Of a DNA stretch of 64,000 bases, positions 18,048-25,976 are shown piece after piece. The translations under genes were made by a program, and so were the position numbers. Source of the stretch: an uncultured Flavobacteriaceae bacterium (GTDB taxonomy: Bacteria > Bacteroidota > Bacteroidia > Flavobacteriales > Flavobacteriaceae); contig CANLQD010000015.1 of the NCBI GenBank assembly GCA_947493175.1, positions 20,221 through 84,220 on the forward strand. The letters run 5' to 3'. Under the pieces are notes generated by a model. That model made no database searches, was not told the origin of the DNA, and saw only the letters and a list, made by a program, of their open reading frames with translations. How positions within the stretch are numbered: position 1 is the stretch's first letter; each line of letters opens with the position of its first letter.

Positions 18048-19460
18048 CTAAACGGAAAGTCCTAATTCAGCTCCTTTTTTCAGCATAAATGCTTTGGCAG
18101 CTTCATACTCGTTGGGTATTTCCCCTTCCAATATCGCTTCTTTGATCGCCTCTTTGATAATGCCTATTTCCCTTGAGGGCCTTAGGTTGAAGGTGGTCAT
18201 GATTTCCTCTCCGCTGATAGGCGGTTGAAAGTTTCTAATATGGTCTCGTTCTTCAACTTCAACAATTTTTTGGCGTACTTGTTTGAAGTTATTTTTGTAG
18301 CGTCGTTGCTTTTTCGGGTTTTTGGTAGTGATATCGGCTTCGCAGAGCGTCATGAGGTCTTCAACATATTCCCCTGCGTCAAAAACCAAACGGCGCACCG
18401 CTGAATCGGTCACGAAATCTTCCGATAACACAATAGGGCGGGAACTCATCAATACCATTTTCTGAACGAACTTCATTTTATCGTTCAGTGGCATTCGAAG
18501 GCGTTTAAATAATTTATATACCATTTTGGCTCCTACGAATTCGTGGCCATGGAACGTCCAGCCGATTTTTTTGTGGAATCTTTTGGTTGGGGCCTTCCCA
18601 ATATCGTGTAAGAGGGCCGCCCACCGAAGCCAGAGATTATCAGTGGTTTCCGCAATGTTGTCGACCACCTCCAAGGTGTGCCAAAAGTTATCTTTATGCC
18701 GTTGCCCTTCTTTTTCTTCGATTCCTTGTAGTGCGACCAATTCGGGCAATATATAAGAAAGTAATTCGGTCTTGTGCAAAAGTGTAAAACCGATAGAGGG
18801 TTTTGAGCTTGCCAATATTTTATGGAGTTCATCGACGATGCGTTCCTTTGAAATGATCTGGATGCGCTCCTTATGGGCTGTAATGGCTTGGAGCGATTCT
18901 AACTGAATCGTAAAACCAAGTTGGGTAGCAAACCGTATAGCCCTTAACATTCGTAGTGGGTCGTCGGAATATGTGATACCGGGTTCCAAGGGGGTGCGTA
19001 TGCGTTTTTTTTCAAGATCGGCCAATCCGTCGAACGGATCCAACAATTCACCAAAATTACTTTGGTTCAGTGATATCGCGAGTGCATTAATAGTAAAATC
19101 CCTTCGTTTCTGATCATCTTCCAAAGTGCTGTCTTCAACCACAGGCTTTCTGCTGTTACGGTTGTAACTTTCTCTACGGGCACCTACGAATTCTACTTCG
19201 AGGTTTCCTTGCTTGATCATGGCGGTACCGAAATTCTTAAAAACCGAAACCTTTGGAGTTCCGTCTAACTTGGAGGCTACTTTTTTAGCCAAAGAAATTC
19301 CACTGCCAACTGCTACAATATCTATATCCTTAGGAGTTCCTCTTTTTAAGAAATAATCCCGTACGAAACCGCCTATGACGTAACAGTCAACGCCCAGTTC
19401 TTTCGCTGCGTTGGCAACGATGCCGAAAATAGGGTTTTGTAAGGCTCTTTTATGGTCCAA
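18048..19460 (-). CDS. CCA tRNA nucleotidyltransferase / poly(A) polymerase family with HD domain
   Basis: 470 residues. The N-terminal nucleotidyltransferase head has YVIGGFVRDYFLKRG (about 27-41) and PKDIDIVAVGSG, the G-G-x-V-R-D and D-x-D active-site motifs. Then come the neck ESTLEDDQKRRDFTINALA (with minor differences) and FGELLDPFDGLADL. A C-terminal HD phosphohydrolase domain follows with RWAALLHDIGKAPTKRF. The protein adds or repairs the 3' CCA end of tRNAs. The apparent start is TTG at 19460 (TTG-GAC-CAT); no ATG lies in frame before the conserved head. Confidence 0.93.
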   Translation of the reverse strand: MDHKRALQNPIFGIVANAAKELGVDCYVIGGFVRDYFLKRGTPKDIDIVAVGSGISLAKKVASKLDGTPKVSVFKNFGTAMIKQGNLEVEFVGARRESYNRNSRKPVVEDSTLEDDQKRRDFTINALAISLNQSNFGELLDPFDGLADLEKKRIRTPLEPGITYSDDPLRMLRAIRFATQLGFTIQLESLQAITAHKERIQIISKERIVDELHKILASSKPSIGFTLLHKTELLSYILPELVALQGIEEKEGQRHKDNFWHTLEVVDNIAETTDNLWLRWAALLHDIGKAPTKRFHKKIGWTFHGHEFVGAKMVYKLFKRLRMPLNDKMKFVQKMVLMSSRPIVLSEDFVTDSAVRRLVFDAGEYVEDLMTLCEADITTKNPKKQRRYKNNFKQVRQKIVEVEERDHIRNFQPPISGEEIMTTFNLRPSREIGIIKEAIKEAILEGEIPNEYEAAKAFMLKKGAELGLSV

Positions 19461-19565
19461 GGATTTCCGTTTTAAATTCGCGAGGTGTTTTTTTAGGGTT
19501 AAATGCCTCTTGGGTTGGTCATGCCTACATGTAGCTGTTTCGGTAGACGAAGGCCCCTAGGTGGT

Positions 19566-20126
19566 TTACTCCCTAATTACTTTTACGCTACCATCATTAC
19601 TTAATTTTATAATCGATGATAAGATGTTGCTTTTGCTTTCGCGGTTCAAATGTACCACATAGTCCACACCTTTTAAAATGGCCGTGTCGATTTCGTCAAA
19701 TCTTTTTGGAATAGCTTGGTCGGCCCTGTTCGCGATTGTGGCGACCAATGGTTTGCCGTATTTGTTGATGAGGTATTGTGAAAATTGATCCGTTGCAACC
19801 CGTACTGCCAAAGTCCCATCTTTTGCAAGGACGTTCTCGGCGATTTCTTTGGCGCGGTCGTATACGATGGTGACAGGTTTATCACTTATGTCCATGATAT
19901 CATAGGCTAATTCAGGAACCTTTTCCACATATTTTTCGAGCATAAAGTCATTGGCCACCAAGCAGACCAAACCTTCTCCGGGATACTTCATTATAAGCTG
20001 GTACACTTTATTGACAGCCTCGGCATTCGTGGCATCGCAACCAATAGCCCAACGGGTATCGGTAGGATATAGAATGAGGCCCGCATCCCTTAAAATGGTT
20101 ACAGCTTTGTTGATTTCTTTGGTCAC
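19566..20126 (-). CDS. Sua5/YciO/YrdC-family protein with divergent active-site motifs
   Basis: 186 residues covering the whole YrdC-fold domain. The family makes threonylcarbamoyl-AMP for the t6A modification of ANN-decoding tRNAs. Several signature positions differ from the norm. P-T-D-T-V-x-G is here PTDTRWAIGCDA. The K-x-R substrate motif after the first helix is replaced by IMKYPGEG. The usual S-T-S-A-N-x-S-G is here VATIANRADQA. The surrounding sequence (LRDAGLILYP, GTLAVRVATDQF) is well preserved, so this is not random decay. It may be a paralogue with altered function or a weakened enzyme. The gene follows the CCA enzyme gene on the same strand, also a tRNA-maturation role. Confidence 0.82.
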   Translation of the reverse strand: MTKEINKAVTILRDAGLILYPTDTRWAIGCDATNAEAVNKVYQLIMKYPGEGLVCLVANDFMLEKYVEKVPELAYDIMDISDKPVTIVYDRAKEIAENVLAKDGTLAVRVATDQFSQYLINKYGKPLVATIANRADQAIPKRFDEIDTAILKGVDYVVHLNRESKSNILSSIIKLSNDGSVKVIRE

Positions 20127-20323
20127 GTACTTCGTTTCCTATTATTTAGGGCGTAAAAATACATTTTCTCGGTATGTTTTTGTGTTGTTTCGCATTTGTT
20201 TATCGTAGTCGCCAAATATTTTGCTATGTCTGATTCAAGAGATGTTTTCTTAGCGTAATGGCTGTTAGCATTTTACAATTAGCCTATTAGTCAAAAAAGG
20301 GATTTTCGCCCATCTTTGACCTC

Positions 20324-20356
20324 TTGAGGTAAATACCGATTAAATGAATAACTTTG
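20324..20356 (+). promoter_or_regulatory. Candidate Bacteroidota sigma-A promoter for the FkbM gene
   Basis: TTG at 20324-20326, a 22-base spacer, then TAACTTTG at 20349-20356, an exact TAnnTTTG -7 box. The ATG follows 29 bases later. Confidence 0.55.
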
Positions 20357-20385
20357 ACCATTGATAACCAGCGTAATCTGACTTT

Positions 20386-21096
20386 ATGTTCAAAAAGGCC
20401 CGGAGATTTTTAGGCGGGGTGTATTTTACCCACTTCCAAAAAGTATACAGGAATAACAACCTTGTTATTCATATTCCCTTTGAACTTACCGACTATACGT
20501 TTCGTGGCCGCTTTTTTTTCGATTCTTATGAGGAAGAAGAGGCACGTTATTTGGCAAAACATCTAAACCCTTCTTCTAAAGTCTTGGAATTGGGGTCTTG
20601 TTTGGGTTATGTATCCTGCCTTACCAATCAATTGTTAGAAGACCCTACACAGCATGTGGTTGTCGAGGCCAATCCGAGACTGATTCCGTGGATAGAAAAG
20701 AACAAAACAGCGAATAATAGCGGTTTTCATATCGAAAATGTGCTAATTTCTAAGGAACCGAATAACGACTTTTATGTACACGATCTAATCGTAGGTGGAA
20801 GTTCTAAACGAAAAACCAAAGAGAAAATCTCTGTGCCCGGAACCACTTTTCAAGGGCTTCGGGATACCTATGATATCGATTTCGATACATTGATCATGGA
20901 CATCGAGGGAGGCGAGTTAGAACTGTTTCGGAACTTCAAGGATGAAATAGGCCTTTTTAGACAAATCTTTGTAGAGTTACATCCATTCGCAAATATCCTT
21001 ACCAATGCGGAGTCACAAGAGTGTGAAGATATATTGGCTTCCCTAGGATTTGCTATCGTGGTCCGGGATGGTAATTTTCAAATTTGGGAAAAATAG
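20386..21096 (+). CDS. FkbM family methyltransferase
   Basis: 236 residues. SAM-binding motif I is VLELGSCLGYVSC (about 66-78). Motif II has an acidic residue ending a strand (HVVVEANPRLIPWI). The FkbM signature FDTLIMDIEGGELELF sits near 165, followed by IFVELHPF. Such enzymes O-methylate sugars or polyketides; beside glycosyltransferases the substrate is most likely a sugar of a surface glycan (inference). No membrane span. It is convergent with the NeuB-like gene, 27 bases apart. Confidence 0.9.
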   Translation: MFKKARRFLGGVYFTHFQKVYRNNNLVIHIPFELTDYTFRGRFFFDSYEEEEARYLAKHLNPSSKVLELGSCLGYVSCLTNQLLEDPTQHVVVEANPRLIPWIEKNKTANNSGFHIENVLISKEPNNDFYVHDLIVGGSSKRKTKEKISVPGTTFQGLRDTYDIDFDTLIMDIEGGELELFRNFKDEIGLFRQIFVELHPFANILTNAESQECEDILASLGFAIVVRDGNFQIWEK

Positions 21097-21123
21097 GTTT
21101 AAGTTATTCCTTAAGAAATTCCG

Positions 21124-21993
21124 TTATTTTCTGAATTTCAGCTTATCACGTTGAACTTGCTCGATATCTAGAATGTCTTTTTGCTTATAAGTAAGCGCTT
21201 TATGGGTGGCTCTCAGATCTCGACATAGCTTTCGAAGTCCCATAGGTTCTAAAGAGGCAGCATGGTCTGTTCCCTTCCAAGTACGATCTAAGGTAAAATG
21301 GCGCTCAATGATATGTGCCCCTAAAGTGTAAGCGGCAACATCAACAGCGATTCCCAAGTGATGTCCGGAAAAACCAATGCTCTTGACTTTATCGCCATAT
21401 TTTTCTTGTAGCTTCAATATATCTAACAAACAAATGTCCTCAAATGGAACGGGATAGCCCGATGTACAGTTGTAAACTACTAAATCTTTAGCCCGATCTT
21501 TCCGATCAAAAAAGGAAACGAGTTCCGCTATTTCATCTTTCGTGGTCATCCCGGTGGAAATATGTATTTCGCCTTGATAATGATCACAGAGCCATGTCAA
21601 CATCTCAAAGTTGTTATTACAAGCGGATGGAATTTTGATAAAGCTCGGGTTTAGACTGGCGATTTCCTTGGCAGAAGTGGTCTCCCAGACCGAAGTGGAA
21701 TATGTGATACCAACTTCTTCGCAGTATGTTTTTAGTTCCCGATGTTGCTCCAGGTCAAACTCCAGAAATTCACGGTGAGCCCCATAGGTTTCCCCGTATG
21801 AATTAGCGGGGTTCGGGTGGGGAGCATTATACTGTTCGGCAGTGAGTAGCTCCTTGTTATTTCTTTTTTGGAATTTGACGGCGTTCGCATTTCCAAAAAT
21901 CTTTGCAATATGAATGAGTTCCTTGGCAGTTTGCATATCACCTTTGTGGTTGCATCCAATTTCTGCAATAATATAAGGTTCTTTATAGGTCAT
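21124..21993 (-). CDS. neuB: N-acetylneuraminate/nonulosonate synthase (NeuB family) without SAF domain
   Basis: 289 residues, a complete NeuB TIM barrel: YIIAEIGCNHKGD (7-19), AVKFQKR, FIKIPSACNNNFEML, ISTGMT, YNCTSGYPVPFEDICL, IGFSGHHLGIAV and the closing IERHFTLDRTWKGTDHAASL. Family members condense phosphoenolpyruvate with an N-acyl-mannosamine-type sugar, or its 6-phosphate, to give sialic or related nonulosonic acids. Bacterial NeuB and human NANS carry an extra C-terminal antifreeze-like (SAF) domain of about 60 residues that lines the neighbouring active site. It is absent here: the chain stops just after the barrel. Its ATG overlaps the upstream stop in ATGA, so it is the third gene of the operon. 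Exact product not determinable. Confidence 0.9.
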   Translation of the reverse strand: MTYKEPYIIAEIGCNHKGDMQTAKELIHIAKIFGNANAVKFQKRNNKELLTAEQYNAPHPNPANSYGETYGAHREFLEFDLEQHRELKTYCEEVGITYSTSVWETTSAKEIASLNPSFIKIPSACNNNFEMLTWLCDHYQGEIHISTGMTTKDEIAELVSFFDRKDRAKDLVVYNCTSGYPVPFEDICLLDILKLQEKYGDKVKSIGFSGHHLGIAVDVAAYTLGAHIIERHFTLDRTWKGTDHAASLEPMGLRKLCRDLRATHKALTYKQKDILDIEQVQRDKLKFRK

Positions 21994-23156
21994 TTAAATC
22001 GATTGTTATAGTTCATGATAAACTCGGAGGCTTCTCGAATGGCGCCGGCACTAGAGGCATGGTTCAGTACCACATCTGAATGAAAAAGAATGTTCTTTGT
22101 GGCGTTTGCCGGACAAAAAGACCATCCTACTCGTAGCAGGTTCGACAAATCGTTCATGTCATCACCGATATAGGCCATTTGTTTTGTAGAAAGGTTCCGT
22201 TCTTCACATAGTTTTTCCAAAAAGGAATATTTATCCTTGATTCCTAGAAAAGTATCAGTGAGTTTCAATTTGGCCATACGTGTTTTTACAACATTCGAAT
22301 TTTCAGAGGTCATAACCATGATTTGAACGCCGTTTTCCCTTAAAATCTCCAAGCCCATTCCGTCGCGCATATCAAACGTTTTTGAAAATTCACCATCTTT
22401 ACTAAACTGTACGGTACCGTTGGTAAATACCCCATCGACATCTAGAATCAGGTAGTCGATCCGTTGCGCTGCCTTGCCCGCTTTGAATTTGGATATCAAA
22501 ACCTGTTCTATGATATTCCAATCTGTCTCCGAATCAATTTCCACCAAGGTGTCCTCTTCCATTTCCAAAACCCCTATTTTTCCACTTAACCGATTTTTGG
22601 AGGAGAGCAATGCTTCTCGTGTGGTGCCGTATACCGCACCGTTTTCTATGAGCAATCCATCAAAATCTTGTCTTCGAGGGCGCTTAAAAATATCATAGTT
22701 TTGAGGTTCCCCTTTCGCGGACCATGTAAAACGATGGGTTTTTACAACGCTTACAATAGCATCAAGCGGAGTGTTAACAAGTTTTTGCAGTGCAGTATCG
22801 ATGTCAGTCCTACGGGTCAAAGGTGAAGTGGCCTGTAATAAGAAGAAGATATCGAAATCTATGTTGTTGGTATCACAGAATTCGAGTATGGCCGCCTCGG
22901 TGGATGCCGTGTCACTTGCATTTTCCGCTGAGCGTTTGATTCCTACTACTTTAGAGGACCATTTGAAATGGGCATCGATATAGGCAAGTATTTCGTCATC
23001 ATCTGTAAACACGTAGACTTGGTCGAGTTTAGAAAACAACGCTTCTGTAAGCACCCAGGTAAACAAGGGCCTCCCTAAAAGCTTTTTTTTATTCTTTCCG
23101 GGGATTCCTTTTGAATTTTTTCTTAACGGAATGAATCCAATGGCTTTTTTTGACAT
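21990..23156 (-). CDS. neuA: CMP-nonulosonate cytidylyltransferase fused to a KdsC-type HAD phosphatase
   Basis: About 388 residues from the ATG at 23156; a TTG at 23165 overlapping the upstream stop is an alternative. The N-terminal 230 residues are a CMP-sialate synthetase: AIGFIPLRKNSKGIPGKNKK (nucleotide loop), FLLQATSPLTRRTDI, and ETDWNIIEQVL with the metal-binding Asp. Residues from about 235 on are a HAD phosphatase: LILDVDGVFTNG (D-x-D), MVMTSENSN, and YIGDDMNDLSNL. The same two-domain order exists in animal CMAS and in some Bacteroides proteins, where a 9-phosphate intermediate is dephosphorylated before activation. That suggests, by analogy, that the NeuB partner here makes a 9-phosphate. 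Cytoplasmic. Confidence 0.9.
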   Translation of the reverse strand: MSKKAIGFIPLRKNSKGIPGKNKKKLLGRPLFTWVLTEALFSKLDQVYVFTDDDEILAYIDAHFKWSSKVVGIKRSAENASDTASTEAAILEFCDTNNIDFDIFFLLQATSPLTRRTDIDTALQKLVNTPLDAIVSVVKTHRFTWSAKGEPQNYDIFKRPRRQDFDGLLIENGAVYGTTREALLSSKNRLSGKIGVLEMEEDTLVEIDSETDWNIIEQVLISKFKAGKAAQRIDYLILDVDGVFTNGTVQFSKDGEFSKTFDMRDGMGLEILRENGVQIMVMTSENSNVVKTRMAKLKLTDTFLGIKDKYSFLEKLCEERNLSTKQMAYIGDDMNDLSNLLRVGWSFCPANATKNILFHSDVVLNHASSAGAIREASEFIMNYNNRFK

Positions 23157-23161
23157 CTGCT

Positions 23162-24277
23162 TCAATTAGATGGGTCAACGACCAAATTTTTAATGAGGTC
23201 TTTAGTCGCTCTCGCCGTAAATTTATCCAAATAATCCTTACCCAAAAAGAAACGATCCTCCACAATTTCCAAATTGGATAAGGCCGTTGAGAAAAGGGTA
23301 TAGCCTTGTTGGAAGTAAAAACCTTCTCTAAGACCTAAAATTTCAATGGGGAAGAGGGCGGGCAGAATGGTTATATCTTTAAAATGATCTGCATACAAGG
23401 TGGTTTCCCGAGGATGCACCTTCAGCACTATGTTCATCTCTTCAGGAATTTTCGAAACAAGGTCCTGATAAATGGCGATTTTGACCGTTTCATCTTTCAC
23501 CACTTTGTCTTCTGAAATTGGTTGGGTGAGTACAAGGGCATTGTTTTCGGCATTATCGATTTGGAACGAAGGGTCAGAAATGAAAATTTGAAAAATCTCA
23601 TTTTTCGTTTTATTATCGAGTTTCGCGGTTTCCTTTTTAATGTTGAGTTCCTTGGCTTTGTTCCGTAGTTGTTGGGGGAGACGATTCGGAAACTGGGCAA
23701 AAATGGTCGTTACTTCTTTGTCGAAACCACTGCCTATAGGTGTTTTTGTGATATGGGTCTTTATGAACTGCTCAAAATCACTATGTCTTTTTCGATAAGT
23801 TCGCGCCCCGTCTTCAATCATTTGTATCGGTTTGTTTGCAAACTCATAAAGAAAATAGCTTTTTGAAGAATCCGTATCGCAAAGATAAAGGTCCGATGAT
23901 TTTATAAACGATTTTTCGGCTAGTAATTCAGGATGTTTTTTTTCCAGGTACTCCGGTAACAGCCGTTTTCTTCGAAAACCATACTTGAACTTTCCCAATT
24001 CGGCAACATGGTCTTTTCGTTCCGATATGATGAAGACATCCCTAAAAAATCTTTTTTTGAGTGCCGGAATCAAATCTTCTATCATGGGCGTGCTTTCTAC
24101 TAAAAAAAGCACATTCTCGCCCACAGCTTCCAAATTATAACGAGAATCCCTTATACAGTGCAAGATGGAAAGATAGATGTGATAAATGGTAGACCCTACG
24201 TAGGTACGTCTCATACAAATTCCTGACATTTTGTTGAACATCGGAGTCCAAAAAACTACATTTGTAAAAGTAGACAA
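23162..24277 (-). CDS. Probable sialyltransferase, GT52-like
   Basis: 371 residues as an open frame. Three features fit the bacterial sialyltransferase families (GT52 and relatives): an acidic pair plus Gly in MIEDGARTYRKR (about 155), the catalytic-base region; the CMP-binding His-Pro in VLKVHPRETT (about 290); and a Ser/Thr block LFSTALSNL (about 335). The early RTYVGSTIYHIYLSI looks like the family's first strand and helix. The stop overlaps the possible TTG start of the cytidylyltransferase gene, so donor synthesis and transfer are coupled. The first 16 residues do not look conserved. A start at 24229 (MSGICMRRT) would also free the divergent promoter from overlap. An unrelated capsule-type transferase is the main alternative. 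Confidence 0.68.
   Translation of the reverse strand: MSTFTNVVFWTPMFNKMSGICMRRTYVGSTIYHIYLSILHCIRDSRYNLEAVGENVLFLVESTPMIEDLIPALKKRFFRDVFIISERKDHVAELGKFKYGFRRKRLLPEYLEKKHPELLAEKSFIKSSDLYLCDTDSSKSYFLYEFANKPIQMIEDGARTYRKRHSDFEQFIKTHITKTPIGSGFDKEVTTIFAQFPNRLPQQLRNKAKELNIKKETAKLDNKTKNEIFQIFISDPSFQIDNAENNALVLTQPISEDKVVKDETVKIAIYQDLVSKIPEEMNIVLKVHPRETTLYADHFKDITILPALFPIEILGLREGFYFQQGYTLFSTALSNLEIVEDRFFLGKDYLDKFTARATKDLIKNLVVDPSN
24234..24264 (+). promoter_or_regulatory. Candidate promoter for the GT2 gene at 24292
   Basis: TTG at 24234-24236, a 20-base spacer, then TACATTTG at 24257-24264, an exact -7 box 27 bases before the ATG. It lies inside the 5' end of the divergent sialyltransferase frame if that gene starts at 24277. 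Confidence 0.62.
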
Positions 24278-24291
24278 TAAAAACCAATTGA

Positions 24292-25104
24292 ATGAGCACC
24301 GTCAGTGTCATCGTTAGCACCTACAATAAACCAGAATGGCTCGAAAAGGTGTTATGGGGCTTTCATTATCAAACCTACAAAGATTTTGATGTGGTCGTGG
24401 CAGATGATGGTTCTACCGAAGAAACCAAGAATCTAATCGATAGACTTCGGGATGAACTGGCTTTTAAAATAAAACATGTTTGGCAAGAAGACGATGGTTT
24501 CCAAAAATGTAGAATTTTAAATAAGGCAATTTTGGCCTGTGAAACGGATTACGTTATCATGACCGATGGAGATTGTATACCCAGGGAAGATTTTGTACAG
24601 GTGCATTATCTCAACAAAGAACCTGGATACTTTATTTCGGGAGGTTATTATATGCTACCTATGAATATCTCTTTGGCCATTACCAAGGAAGATATTGAAA
24701 AGCAACGCTGTTTTAACATTCAGTGGTTGAAAGAAAAAGGCATTCCAAAGACTTTTAAAAATAACAAATTGACCGCCCGTGGCTTTATTTCCAAACTCTT
24801 CAATACGTTCACACCGACCAATGCCAGTTGGAACGGACATAACTCCTCGGGTTGGAAAAAGGACATACTCAACGTAAACGGTTTTGACGAGCGTATGCAA
24901 TACGGGGGCGAGGATCGCGAATTCGGTGAACGCCTTTTTAATTACGGAGTGAAATCAAAACAGCTTCGATACAGTGCCGTCTGTGTACACCTAGATCATG
25001 AAAGGGGGTACAAAACGCCAGAGGCTATTGCCAAAAATCAAGTAATTCGAAAAGAAGTGCGGCAGAATAAAAGTGTATGGACCTATCACGGCATTAGCAG
25101 ATAG
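24292..25104 (+). CDS. Glycosyltransferase family 2 with C-terminal galactosyltransferase-like segment
   Basis: 270 residues. GT-A fold: VSVIVSTYNKPEWLEKVL (4-21), VVADDGSTEETK, the metal-binding D-x-D in VIMTDGDCIPRED (about 90), and a C-terminal block NGFDERMQYGGEDREFGERL, typical of enzymes that pair GT2 with a GT7/chondroitin-polymerase-like end. No membrane span, so it acts on the cytoplasmic face. Divergent from the sialic-acid operon and convergent with the next gene, whose last 19 bases it overlaps. Donor and acceptor unknown; a glycan-assembly role is inferred from neighbours. Confidence 0.9.
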   Translation: MSTVSVIVSTYNKPEWLEKVLWGFHYQTYKDFDVVVADDGSTEETKNLIDRLRDELAFKIKHVWQEDDGFQKCRILNKAILACETDYVIMTDGDCIPREDFVQVHYLNKEPGYFISGGYYMLPMNISLAITKEDIEKQRCFNIQWLKEKGIPKTFKNNKLTARGFISKLFNTFTPTNASWNGHNSSGWKKDILNVNGFDERMQYGGEDREFGERLFNYGVKSKQLRYSAVCVHLDHERGYKTPEAIAKNQVIRKEVRQNKSVWTYHGISR

Positions 25105-25880
25105 TAGGCAAGCTCGTTCTTTTTTTCCAGTTTTTTTAATTCCCTAAAACGCTCCAGATCCGACAAGGCGTTGAGGTAGGATATAATTACTCCTCTTTTC
25201 CCATCTAAAAAGCCAAGTCTGATTACAAAGTGATTAAAGAATTTCCAAAGAGGTTTTACTACAAGGGAAACATAGCTAAATTGTTTTTCCCTGTAGAAGT
25301 CTTCTTTTGCCTTTAAACGACCGTAGCGCAACATTTTTGCTTTGTAGTCGTCATAATCCTTATAACAGTAATGGGTAAGCTTTTCTTTGAAAACACCAGA
25401 TTTTCCATTGACATCGAGTGTTTCATGTACGATTTTTTTATCTGAAAACTGGGCCTTGCTTTTTCGGAAAAGCCGATAGTTCTTATCAGTCTGCCAACCA
25501 CTGAAATGCAATGGGCTCTTTTGAAACATAAACTTTCTATAAAACCAGAAAGCCGCCACTTCGGTATCGCTGTCAACCTTCTCCTGTATTTCATTTTTGA
25601 GGCCTTCGGTGACCACTTCGTCCGCGTCTAAAAAGAGGACCCAATCATGTTGGGCCTGCTTCAGTGCAAAGGACTTTTGAAGTGTGAAATTGGAAAAAGG
25701 ATGCTGTATGACCTTGACTTTCGGATGATTTCTTAGAAACTCATAAGTACCATCTGTACTATAAGAATCGACTACAATAATTTCATCGGCAAAAGTAACC
25801 GATTCAACACATCGCTCAATATAGCCAATCTCGTTATAGGAGATAATCAGGGCAGATATTTTATTGTCTTGGTTGTTCAT
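25086..25880 (-). CDS. Glycosyltransferase family 2, WaaE/KdtX-like
   Basis: 264 residues. ISALIISYNEIGYIERCVES opens a GT-A fold; IIVVDSYSTDGTYEF and the D-x-D in VLFLDADEVVTE follow. The later RLFRKSKAQFSDKKIVHETL and PLWKFFNHFVIRLGFLDGKRG resemble the WaaE/KdtX group, which adds glucose or similar sugars to lipopolysaccharide cores. The conserved tail F-x-D-G-x-x-G fits that group. Its start has an upstream TAATTTTG box. The role in this organism's lipopolysaccharide or glycan is inferred. Confidence 0.88.
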   Translation of the reverse strand: MNNQDNKISALIISYNEIGYIERCVESVTFADEIIVVDSYSTDGTYEFLRNHPKVKVIQHPFSNFTLQKSFALKQAQHDWVLFLDADEVVTEGLKNEIQEKVDSDTEVAAFWFYRKFMFQKSPLHFSGWQTDKNYRLFRKSKAQFSDKKIVHETLDVNGKSGVFKEKLTHYCYKDYDDYKAKMLRYGRLKAKEDFYREKQFSYVSLVVKPLWKFFNHFVIRLGFLDGKRGVIISYLNALSDLERFRELKKLEKKNELAYYLLMP

Positions 25881-25915
25881 GACGCTGCTAATAAGTAGGT
25901 GTCTCGGTTTGGTAA

Positions 25916-25923
25916 CAAAATTA
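25916..25923 (-). promoter_or_regulatory. Candidate -7 box (TAATTTTG) for the WaaE-like gene
   Basis: Exact TAnnTTTG on the minus strand, 36 bases before the ATG at 25880. No TTG at the right distance, so the call rests on one element. Confidence 0.38.
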
Positions 25924-25976
25924 TAACAGAAAAAACAGAAAAAAAGTATGTTCTATTATAAATTTCCTACAAATTT

